The notes below the pieces were generated by a model that was not told the origin of the DNA, did not search any database, and was given only the letters and a program-made list of their open reading frames with translations. From contig DWVA01000314.1 in the NCBI GenBank assembly GCA_019120475.1, positions 1 to 14,068 on the forward strand: a DNA stretch of 14,068 nt, given 5' to 3'. Positions 1 through 6,451 of this stretch are shown piece after piece; within the stretch, counting starts at the first letter, position 1, and the number at the start of each line of letters is the position of its first letter. The translations under genes and the position numbers were made by a program. Source of the stretch: Candidatus Blautia intestinipullorum (GTDB taxonomy: Bacteria > Bacillota > Clostridia > Lachnospirales > Lachnospiraceae).

Positions 1-227
1 CCATACTTCATCATAAAATCAAAAGCAAGATCACTGATCTGATCTGAAATCTTCTTTATATCTTCTTCTCCCAAGGAAACCAGAAGCATTACATCGACGT
101 CCGAAAGCTCGGAATAATCTCCCCTTGCATAGGAACCGTACACAATAACGCTGTCAAGCGAATTACCCAATATTTTTCTTACACTCTTTGCAAAATCCTG
201 CATTATATCTGAGATATGAACTGGCAT
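1..227 (-). CDS. Nucleotidyltransferase (MNT-fold) domain protein, 3' end cut by window edge
   Basis: About 75 residues from the N-terminus are visible. The nucleotidyltransferase signature GSYARGDYSELSDVDV lies at residues 31-46, with the paired metal-binding aspartates D43 and D45 of the pol-beta/MNT superfamily. I chose the ATG at 225-227 because a strong GAGGTGAGG ribosome binding site sits about 5 bases upstream; the in-frame ATG at 201-203 has none. Stand-alone MNT proteins of this kind are often encoded next to HEPN-domain partners as toxin-antitoxin pairs in which MNT adenylylates the HEPN RNase, but any partner would lie beyond the window edge. The substrate is therefore unknown. Fold assignment is confident; role is inference. 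Confidence 0.85.
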   Translation of the reverse strand, partial: MPVHISDIMQDFAKSVRKILGNSLDSVIVYGSYARGDYSELSDVDVMLLVSLGEEDIKKISDQISDLAFDFMMKY

Positions 228-286
228 ACAACCTCACCTCTTTCTTCACAATAATTAAAATATCTCTTTCGATCTATGTCACTTTC

Positions 287-315
287 ATTATATCTTACAC
301 CATAAAATTTGTATA
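287..315 (-). promoter_or_regulatory. Candidate sigma-A promoter for the MNT gene
   Basis: Reading leftward, a perfect TATAAT (-10, positions 292-287) is preceded by TATACA (-35, positions 315-310; 4 of 6 matches) with a 17-base spacer. It lies 60 bases before the MNT start codon in AT-rich DNA. The rest of 228-524 holds no gene I can support. Confidence 0.45.
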
Positions 316-524
316 TCAAATCATAAAATTGAAAATAAGCTATAGGAAATCATATAGTAATATAACATGTCCGGGAGTGTCTTTGCACATGCCATAATGT
401 CATGATACCATCTCGTTTCTTTTTTATTTAATAGTATATCACTATCCAGGCTTAATAACATAATCTAATGGCAATAATTTATTTGTGTTTTTGCATTTGG
501 TACACCACTAATTCTGGAGCAAAC

Positions 525-568
525 AAGCAGAAGCAGCTGTACGTTTTCCGTACAGTCTGCTTCTGCTT
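525..568 (-). terminator. Strong hairpin, probable spoIIID terminator
   Basis: Arms at 525-543 and 549-568 pair over 19 bases with a single one-base bulge (T556) around a 5-base loop. It starts 20 bases beyond the spoIIID stop. The leftward transcript continues with TGTTTGCTCC, only a weak U-rich tail, so it could also act as a 3' stabilising hairpin. The stem contains a short internal GAAGCA-type duplication. Confidence 0.7.
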
Positions 569-587
569 TAGAATTTCCTGCTCTGTT

Positions 588-842
588 TCATCTGTGCTGG
601 TGCAGATACTTCTCTCTGGTAGCCATTCCTCCCCGGATATGGCGTTCCTGCTTATTGACATCCAGCACTACCCTTGCCTGACTGGCAAGGGCGGGATTAA
701 ACTGCATAAGACGCTCTGTCACGTCTTTATGTACCGTACTCTTGCTTATCCCGAACTTCTTTGCTGTCTGCCGAACCGTTGCCTTTGTCTCAATAATATA
801 GGACGCGATCTCCACTGCCCGCTCTTCAATATACTCTTTCAA
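588..842 (-). CDS. spoIIID: Stage III sporulation protein D, mother-cell transcription factor SpoIIID
   Basis: An 84-residue DNA-binding protein recognised from hallmark stretches: KEYIEERA near the N-terminus, KATVRQTAKKFGISKSTVHK (helix-turn-helix, about residues 18-37), VTERL, and HIRGGMATREKY near the C-terminus. SpoIIID acts in the mother cell during sporulation, tuning sigma-E genes and helping to switch on sigK. I start it at a TTG (842-840): the family begins at this lysine-x-tyrosine-isoleucine segment, and AGGGG lies 7 bases upstream. A 20-residue longer frame from another TTG at 902 would run through a hairpin and a likely promoter, so I reject it. B. subtilis SpoIIID is 93 residues; this one is slightly shorter at the C-terminus. 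Its presence marks the host as a spore former. Confidence 0.95.
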   Translation of the reverse strand: MKEYIEERAVEIASYIIETKATVRQTAKKFGISKSTVHKDVTERLMQFNPALASQARVVLDVNKQERHIRGGMATREKYLHQHR

Positions 843-849
843 GGAAAAA

Positions 850-885
850 CCCCTGCAAACATCGTTTTTACAATGTATGCAGGGG
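850..885 (-). promoter_or_regulatory. Terminator-like hairpin covering the spoIIID ribosome binding site
   Basis: Arms of 13 bases (850-862 and 873-885, one mismatch) enclose a 10-base loop. Leftward, the second arm ends in GCAGGGG, which is the spoIIID ribosome binding site, and is followed by TTTTT, giving the form of an intrinsic terminator. It could end transcripts from the upstream YjbR-EVE gene and mask the spoIIID start in any read-through RNA. Confidence 0.6.
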
Positions 886-901
886 AGAAAACAGTTATTC
901 A
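872..901 (-). promoter_or_regulatory. Candidate sigma-E promoter of spoIIID
   Basis: Leftward, CATACATT (positions 879-872) fits the sigma-E -10 consensus CATACANT. Fifteen bases upstream TGAATAA (901-895) resembles the sigma-E -35 element. spoIIID is sigma-E dependent in Bacillus, so the match is biologically expected. The -10 lies inside the first arm of the 850-885 hairpin, so transcription would begin near the hairpin loop. Confidence 0.6.
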
Positions 902-954
902 ATACTTAGCCTTTCCATTGACAGCGCCGGTCCTGAAAAAACAAACCATTTATT

Positions 955-1710
955 TCATTTCTTCAACGCCTCACTCAGACTGTCCGGTATCCCTCTCGGT
1001 CCCCTGACAGCGTAAATCCCGTATTTTTCCTTCAGTTTTTCAAATGTAAACTGCGACGGTTTATACCGCTTTTGCAGCTTTATCCTCATCACCTCAGTGA
1101 TAGTCAGATTCTCATCGCTGTAATGATATGGAATATCTGTCTCCATTACTCTGCATTTATATAAAACCGCCGAAACAGGAGCGCCTGCATAGATAAATAC
1201 AGTATCCCCTGATTTAATCCCTCTGCCCTGTTTCCATTCAATTTCCCTGACATCGTCAAAAGCATGAACAATATCATAGTAACCGGGATTAGCAGGTATG
1301 ATCCATTCCTTCGGCGGCCTCATCTTCTGCTTTTTCTGTTTTGAAGCCGTCACTGCATAGCTTTCGTCGATCCACTGACATAGTTCTTCAAAAGGAACTG
1401 TACCATCCAGAAGAATGGAAATCCAGTTTCCCCGGGCAATGTGGTAGCCATGAAAATATCCCTGCTGACGAACAAGCACATCCACAAGCATGGGATCTCC
1501 CAGCTTCACATTCATAATGTCTACATATTCTGCTCCCTTTAATCCCAGCTTTTCCCTGGGAACGTCCATGATCAGCACAAACCACTTCCTGTTGTCCTCA
1601 TGGCGGAGAACAGGATAATCCGGAAATGCAGAAAACGGATAGTCCGGTTTGATCTTATATTTTTCTTTTACGTACTTAAAAATTTTTTCTCTCATGTTTA
1701 CTTTACTCAA
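955..1710 (-). CDS. MmcQ/YjbR-like domain fused to an EVE (PUA-like) domain
   Basis: A 251-residue two-domain protein. Residues about 6-122 are an MmcQ/YjbR (CyaY-like fold) domain: REKIFKYVKEKY, then the core with WFVLIMDV, VDIMNVK and GYFHGYHIARGNWISILLDG. Residues about 134-251 look like an EVE/PUA-like domain: EWIIPANPGYYDIVHAFDD, IKSGDTVFIYAGAP and YGIYAVRGPRG. EVE domains are known readers of modified bases in DNA or RNA; YjbR has weakly supported DNA binding. The molecular role of the fusion is not established. The TTG at 1710-1708 is chosen because GGAAGGAA lies 6 bases upstream; the ATG at 1695 matches the usual family N-terminus but has no ribosome binding site. No clear promoter was found between it and the isomerase terminator. 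Confidence 0.85.
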   Translation of the reverse strand: MSKVNMREKIFKYVKEKYKIKPDYPFSAFPDYPVLRHEDNRKWFVLIMDVPREKLGLKGAEYVDIMNVKLGDPMLVDVLVRQQGYFHGYHIARGNWISILLDGTVPFEELCQWIDESYAVTASKQKKQKMRPPKEWIIPANPGYYDIVHAFDDVREIEWKQGRGIKSGDTVFIYAGAPVSAVLYKCRVMETDIPYHYSDENLTITEVMRIKLQKRYKPSQFTFEKLKEKYGIYAVRGPRGIPDSLSEALKK

Positions 1711-1785
1711 GGGTTTTTCCTTCCCTGTTCCTTTTTGACGTTAAGTTAAGCTGCCGAATAATCCCCCCTGTTTCACTTATCAGGA

Positions 1786-1828
1786 GGAGAAAAGAGGCCG
1801 CCGCGCCAATACTCAGCGCAACAGCCTC
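1786..1828 (-). terminator. Intrinsic terminator of the isomerase gene
   Basis: Leftward, GAGGCTGTTGCGC (1828-1816) pairs with GCGCGGCGGCCTC (1806-1794) through 13 positions, three of them G-U wobbles, around a 9-base loop, followed by TTTTCTCC. It lies about 40 bases after the isomerase stop and separates that gene from the YjbR-EVE gene. Confidence 0.75.
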
Positions 1829-1866
1829 CTCGGATTTTATTGAATTGGATCGTTGTATGTACTTTC

Positions 1867-3285
1867 TTATCTGGTAACGATATCCACCGGAACATTGAAG
1901 ATCTTCGCAACCTTCAGGATCGTATCGATGTATCTTCCTGTTGCAGCCGCAAAGTGATGTGTCGGGCCGCACTCGCTCCAGCGGTTTACAAATTCTCTTG
2001 CGCCGCAGGTGAAGCGTGTTCTCATATTGGTATCGCCGAAGGAAAGAATCGGGCCTTCCTCATTTACACCCTCAGCCACGATGAACTTGAAGTGACCGTC
2101 GCCGTCCTGTGTAATAGCAAGATATGTAACCGGGCCTGTATATGGATAGAACTGTGTCAGATATCCGCCTCCTGTCTTGCCATGGAATACTTTTACGATC
2201 TTCATGGTCGGTTTTTTATCGGAGATGTCCGCATCGCCGGATCCGCTGTGGCCGATGATGGCAATATCGTCGTTAAAGTCAATGGAGTACATCTCAGCCA
2301 ACTGGCCTGTTCCGGAAATTGTCTTCAGAATACTCATTGCCATGGCAACCTTGATATCTCCCTCTACTGCGCAGGCTGTTCCCTGTTTGATCAGCATGGA
2401 GAACGCAGGGATCAGCATACTGTCAAGAACGCCTGCTTTGCCCTGTGCAAATCCATCGTAATGGGAAGCGATCAGGCCGAGCTTCTCGTCCTTTACCCAT
2501 TTCTCAAAAGCAACTACATATTTTGCCATTTCCCATACTTCTTCAATGCTTCCGCCGCCTTCTACATCAAAGGTATCCAGAATGTCCTGAGCTTTCGCCC
2601 GGATTGCCTCTTCATCTGTAATATCGTCAGCGATAGCCCACATCTTCTCCCAGTCAAACTGCTTGGTGTAAAGATGCATTCTTCTGTACAGGTTGGACTC
2701 GTCAATATAAAGGTCCATCATACCCGGATACGGTCTTCCGATCTGTGCCAGATTCGTATCGCGGAATCTTCTTCTTACCTGAGCCGCGCGGCACCAGTCT
2801 TCGATTTCCGCCTGAACAGCCGGATCGCCGCCTTCTACAACGCCGGTGATCACCGCATGTCTCTTTCCGTATCTTTCAAGATCGGCTACCATTTCTCCTA
2901 CCGCTCCGCAGGCATAGCCTTCGCCCAGCCAGGTAGCGATATCTGTATGGTCATAATCCAGCGCTTTCAGTTTCTGAATATTTACAAGCACTACCGGAAC
3001 ATCCAGATCCTTCACAGCCGGAAGCATATTGTAGGATGTAGCGTAGGTCAGAAGCTGAAGGAATACCAGGTCAACGTCCGCCGCGCGGAAAAGATCTCCC
3101 GCCGCCTGTGACTGCTCCTTTGTAGTTACCATACCGCCGTCAATGATCTCCACTGTATCAGGAATAGTCTTTTTAAAAGCGTCATACTGAGCTTCAAATT
3201 CCGGTACCAGGGACGGGAACTGAGGCAGATACGCGCCTAAAGCAATGGAAAACACACCTACTTTTGCTTTTGTATCAACTAACAT
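1867..3285 (-). CDS. L-arabinose/L-fucose isomerase family protein
   Basis: A 472-residue cytoplasmic sugar isomerase related to AraA (about 500 residues in E. coli). The metal and catalytic positions of AraA (E306, E333, H350, H450) appear to map to E308 (AVEGD), E331 (AEMYS), H346 (IIGHSG) and H443/H444 (GPTHHF), with similar spacing. Such enzymes interconvert aldoses and ketoses, using Mn2+ in AraA. The surrounding residues differ from classical AraA, and there are no araB, araD, araR or transporter genes next to it, so the substrate (arabinose, fucose or another sugar) cannot be read from context. The ATG is preceded by GGAGGGC seven bases upstream. It is monocistronic, with its own promoter and terminator. 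Catalytic mapping is my alignment by eye. Confidence 0.85.
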   Translation of the reverse strand: MLVDTKAKVGVFSIALGAYLPQFPSLVPEFEAQYDAFKKTIPDTVEIIDGGMVTTKEQSQAAGDLFRAADVDLVFLQLLTYATSYNMLPAVKDLDVPVVLVNIQKLKALDYDHTDIATWLGEGYACGAVGEMVADLERYGKRHAVITGVVEGGDPAVQAEIEDWCRAAQVRRRFRDTNLAQIGRPYPGMMDLYIDESNLYRRMHLYTKQFDWEKMWAIADDITDEEAIRAKAQDILDTFDVEGGGSIEEVWEMAKYVVAFEKWVKDEKLGLIASHYDGFAQGKAGVLDSMLIPAFSMLIKQGTACAVEGDIKVAMAMSILKTISGTGQLAEMYSIDFNDDIAIIGHSGSGDADISDKKPTMKIVKVFHGKTGGGYLTQFYPYTGPVTYLAITQDGDGHFKFIVAEGVNEEGPILSFGDTNMRTRFTCGAREFVNRWSECGPTHHFAAATGRYIDTILKVAKIFNVPVDIVTR

Positions 3286-3339
3286 AACAAGCCCTCCACT
3301 AATATTAAAATTGTATATTAAGGCAACGGTATATCTGAC

Positions 3340-3402
3340 GTCGGCACAGCCTCATGCAGAAAATCAACAATACCTCTGTGTTTCAAAACAGAAAAAGCCG
3401 AC
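3340..3402 (-). other. Inverted repeats in the isomerase 5' leader
   Basis: The leader of about 145 bases contains GTCGGC/GCCGAC arms (3340-3345, 3397-3402) enclosing a small CTGT/ACAG hairpin (3376-3379, 3388-3391). It may be a structured leader; it matches no riboswitch class I know. The region 3286-3505 otherwise holds no gene. Confidence 0.3.
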
Positions 3403-3438
3403 AAAGCGCACATAAATATACACCTCTGCCTCAGAGAT

Positions 3439-3468
3439 ATTATACAATGGAGCGGCCCGGATACGCAA
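3439..3468 (-). promoter_or_regulatory. Sigma-A promoter of the isomerase gene
   Basis: Leftward TATAAT (3444-3439), perfect consensus, with TTGCGT (3468-3463) 18 bases upstream. It predicts a 5' leader of roughly 145 bases before the isomerase ATG. Confidence 0.6.
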
Positions 3469-3505
3469 TACATAAAATGGATTTCTTTCTTCTCAAACGT
3501 CCGTT

Positions 3506-3919
3506 TTATCCCAGCAGTTTGTCATAAGCCAGTCTTTTGCTGCCTTCATATCGGACGATCCCGCATTTTATAAACCCGTTCTTTTCCAGAACATGCTGCA
3601 TCCGTTTATTTTCAAGACCGGTATCCATACGAACTGTAAGGATACCGTTTTCACGGCAGAGTTTTTCTATTTCATGAAAGACTGTCTCCGTCAGCCCTTT
3701 CCCACGGAATTCTTCCTCAAACGCCATGCGGTGAACTGCCGCGTATGTTCCGTCTGTTCTCCAGCTTCCTTCTATTTCTTCATAAGCAGGCTCGCCTTCA
3801 AAATCCACACATACATATCCTGCTGTCTTTTCCCCTTCCCGAAGAACAAACCCCCGCTTTTTCTCTATATCTTCCCGAATCGTATCTATAGATGGATAAT
3901 CATCAGGCCACTGTACGCA
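3506..3919 (-). pseudogene. 5'-truncated GNAT acetyltransferase remnant
   Basis: The open frame encodes the C-terminal part of a GNAT N-acetyltransferase: QWPDDYPS (common in the N-terminal third of one GNAT subfamily), GYVCVDFEGEPAYEEIEGSW, the acetyl-CoA binding segment FEEEFRGKGL, and KNGFIKCG near the end. The normal first beta strand and helix, about 25 residues including the start codon, are missing: a TGA at 3922-3920 blocks the frame, and the feoB stop codon lies only 21 bases further upstream. The first canonical start is a GTG at 3808, which would give about 100 residues lacking much of the fold, with a weak CAGGA site. I infer a gene cut at its 5' end. The substrate is unknown. Confidence 0.7.
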
Positions 3920-3943
3920 TCAGCACGTTCTCTTCACTGATCT

Positions 3944-6301
3944 TCAGAACAGTCCTCCGATCAGATATACCACAAAAGCGGCAATCCAGGCGATCACACA
4001 CTGGCCTATCACTACACCGGCAGCCCATTTTCCTCCCAGCTCTCTCTTAATAGAAGCGATCGCCGCCACACAGGGCGTATAGAGAAGACAGAAGACAAGA
4101 AGGCTCACTGCAGAGAGAGGCGCTATAGACGCCATCAGCGCTTCTGTATTTCCGAACAGTACGGACAATGTAGAAACTACGCTTTCTTTTGCCATAAAAC
4201 CGGTGATCAGCGCTGTGGAGATCCGCCAGTCCCCGAATCCCATAGGAGCGAACACCGGAGCCGCCACACTTGCCACCATAGCAAGAATACTGTCCTTTGA
4301 GTCGCTGACTACATTCAAATGGATATCAAAAGTCTGTAAGAACCAGATCACGATAGTGGCCAGGAAAATAATGGTAAAAGCTCTCTGCAGGAAATCTTTC
4401 GCCTTATCCCACAGAAGATGAGCCACATTCTTCGCACCGGGCAGCCGGTAATTGGGAAGCTCCATAACAAAGGGCACAGCCTCTCCGCTGAACATAGTCT
4501 TCCGAAGGAGCAGAGCCATCAGGATTCCCATGATGATTCCGCCGAAATACAGAGCGATCATGACTATGGCCCCATAATCCGGAAAGAACGCCGCCGTGAA
4601 GAACGCGTAGATCGGAAGCTTAGCCGAACAGCTCATAAACGGCGTAAGCAGGATCGTCATCCGTCTGTCACGCTCCGAGGGGAGCGTTCTGCTTGCCATG
4701 ACTCCCGGTACCGTACAGCCGAATCCGATCAGCATAGGAACGATGCTTCTTCCTGAAAGACCGATCTTTCTGAGAAGTTTATCCATAACAAACGCCACTC
4801 TTGCCATATAGCCGCTGTCTTCCAGAAGCGACAGAAAGAAGAATAATGTGACGATGATCGGAAGAAAACTCAGTACGCTTCCAACGCCGTTGAAAATGCC
4901 GTCGATCACCAGAGAATGCAGCACGCTGTTTACATGAGCCGCCGTCATCCAGGCGTCCGCCATGTTTCCAAGCGCCGTGATCCCCATATCGAGAAGATCG
5001 GAAAGAAACGCTCCGATCACTCCGAAAGTCAGGAAGAATACAAGCGCCATAATACCTACAAAACAGGGGATCGCGGTAAACTTCCCGGTAAGTATCCTGT
5101 CTATCTTCTCGCTCCTGATATGTTCCCTGCTTTCCCGCGGTTTCACTACAGTTTCCTCACAGACTCTTTCTATAAAGTCAAACCGCATGTGGGCAATGGC
5201 CGCGGAACGGTCAAGGCCGCGCTCGTTTTCCATCTGTTTTACAATATGTTCCAGGGTTTCTTTCTCGTTCTGATCCAGATTCAGCTTTTCCAGGATCAGG
5301 CTGTCCCCTTCCGCCAGCTTCGCCGCCGCAAATCTTACAGGGATCTGTGCGCTTTTTGCATGATCCTCGATCAGATGCATGATGGCGTGAAGACATCTAT
5401 GTACTGCCCCGCCGTCCTCTTCGGCGTCGCAGAAATCAATTTCCTCCGGTTTTTCCTGGTATTTTGCCACATGAAGGGCATGAGCCACCAGCTCATCGAT
5501 TCCTTCATTTTTCGCGGCGGAAATAGGCACTACCGGGATTCCCAGCATTTCTTCCATCCGGTTGATACGGATAGAACCGCCGTTTTCTCTCACTTCATCC
5601 ATCATGTTCAGAGCAAGGACCATAGGGATATCCAGCTCCATAAGCTGCATGGTAAGATAAAGGTTTCTTTCAATATTCGTAGCGTCTACAATGTTGATAA
5701 TGCCCTTCGGATGCTCGTCCAGAACAAAGTTTCGCGTCACGATCTCCTCGCTGGAATAAGGCGACATGGAATAAATTCCCGGAAGATCCGTCACCAGCGT
5801 ATTTTTCTTTCCCCGTATGGAACCGTCCTTTCTGTCCACGGTAACTCCGGGAAAGTTTCCCACATGCTGGCTGGATCCGGTAAGCTGGTTAAACAGCGTT
5901 GTCTTTCCGCAGTTCTGATTTCCGGCCAGAGCAAAAGTCAGCATTTCTCCCTCCGGAAGCGGATGCTCTGATTCTTTAAAATGGTATTTTCCTCCCTCGC
6001 CCAGTCCGGGATGAGGGATTGTCGTTTTTCTTTCTTTCCGCCTTTTATCCTCCGCGGCAGTTTCCTTGTCTGCGTCCCGTATATTTTCTATCTCTATTTT
6101 TTCCGCATCGGCAAGTCTCAGAGTAAGTTCATAGCTGTGGATACGAAGCTCCATCGGATCTCCCATAGGAGCGTATTTCACCATGGTCACTTCTCCCTGG
6201 GGGATCAGTCCCATATCGAGAAAATGCTGTCTCAGCGCCCCCTCTCCGCCTACAGAACGTATCGTTGCCGTTTTTCCAATCGGAAGGTCTTTTAATGTCA
6301 T
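3944..6301 (-). CDS. feoB: Fused FeoA-FeoB ferrous iron transporter
   Basis: A 785-residue GTP-dependent Fe(II) importer of the cytoplasmic membrane. Residues 1-73 form a FeoA SH3-like domain (MTLKDLPIGK, LDMGLIPQGE); a charged linker (about 74-118) leads into FeoB. G-protein motifs: G1 GNQNCGKT 127-134, G2 around GVTV 152-155, G3 DLPG 172-175, G4 NMMD 232-235, G5 SAAK 261-264. A long hydrophobic C-terminal region from about residue 405 holds the Gate/nucleoside-recognition transmembrane domains, with the conserved cysteines C529 (GFGCTVPG), C558 (SCSAKLP) and C744 (YTPCV). FeoA is usually a separate gene; here it is fused at the N-terminus. GAGGGG lies about 8 bases before the ATG. A DtxR-like box overlaps the promoter, suggesting repression by iron. 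Confidence 0.97.
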   Translation of the reverse strand: MTLKDLPIGKTATIRSVGGEGALRQHFLDMGLIPQGEVTMVKYAPMGDPMELRIHSYELTLRLADAEKIEIENIRDADKETAAEDKRRKERKTTIPHPGLGEGGKYHFKESEHPLPEGEMLTFALAGNQNCGKTTLFNQLTGSSQHVGNFPGVTVDRKDGSIRGKKNTLVTDLPGIYSMSPYSSEEIVTRNFVLDEHPKGIINIVDATNIERNLYLTMQLMELDIPMVLALNMMDEVRENGGSIRINRMEEMLGIPVVPISAAKNEGIDELVAHALHVAKYQEKPEEIDFCDAEEDGGAVHRCLHAIMHLIEDHAKSAQIPVRFAAAKLAEGDSLILEKLNLDQNEKETLEHIVKQMENERGLDRSAAIAHMRFDFIERVCEETVVKPRESREHIRSEKIDRILTGKFTAIPCFVGIMALVFFLTFGVIGAFLSDLLDMGITALGNMADAWMTAAHVNSVLHSLVIDGIFNGVGSVLSFLPIIVTLFFFLSLLEDSGYMARVAFVMDKLLRKIGLSGRSIVPMLIGFGCTVPGVMASRTLPSERDRRMTILLTPFMSCSAKLPIYAFFTAAFFPDYGAIVMIALYFGGIIMGILMALLLRKTMFSGEAVPFVMELPNYRLPGAKNVAHLLWDKAKDFLQRAFTIIFLATIVIWFLQTFDIHLNVVSDSKDSILAMVASVAAPVFAPMGFGDWRISTALITGFMAKESVVSTLSVLFGNTEALMASIAPLSAVSLLVFCLLYTPCVAAIASIKRELGGKWAAGVVIGQCVIAWIAAFVVYLIGGLF

Positions 6302-6376
6302 TTTCTGTCCCCTCTTTTCCGTATTTCAAAAAACGATAATAGCGTTAGTGTACATCGACGCCTCTGGTCATTTATA

Positions 6377-6395
6377 CAAAGTAAGCCTAATCTAA
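6377..6395 (-). promoter_or_regulatory. Candidate DtxR/IdeR-type iron box
   Basis: Leftward TTAGATTAGGCTTACTTTG matches the DtxR consensus TTAGGTTAGGCTAACCTAA at 14 of 19 positions by my count, including the central TTAGGCT. It covers the -10 region of the feoAB promoter, as expected for an iron-dependent repressor. Confidence 0.55.
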
Positions 6396-6412
6396 TAAAT
6401 ACGATTTGTCAA
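6384..6412 (-). promoter_or_regulatory. Sigma-A promoter of feoAB
   Basis: A perfect TTGACA (6412-6407) is followed after exactly 17 bases by TAGGCT (6389-6384), which keeps the three most conserved -10 positions (T1, A2, T6). The weak -10 is explained by its overlap with the iron box. Confidence 0.6.
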
Positions 6413-6451
6413 TATGGGAGAGAGAAAATTTTTATCCGGCATTTTCCAGAA

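Noticed and set aside
188..397. 69-codon plus-strand open frame in AT-rich DNA
   Set aside because: No ribosome binding site, overlaps the start and promoter of the MNT gene, and composition is that of random AT-rich sequence.
843..902. N-terminal extension of SpoIIID with a CIHCKNDVC segment resembling a zinc site
   Set aside because: It is the translation of the hairpin and promoter region, and the family starts after it.
468..1007. 179-codon plus-strand open frame
   Set aside because: Antisense to spoIIID and runs through its terminator hairpin and promoter; no ribosome binding site.
1840..3111. 423-codon open frame on the plus strand
   Set aside because: It is antisense to the isomerase gene, has no ribosome binding site and no family resemblance; the isomerase frame explains the openness.
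4916..5971. 351-codon open frame on the plus strand
   Set aside because: Antisense to feoB and of low-complexity composition rich in His/Arg/Phe, typical of a shadow frame.
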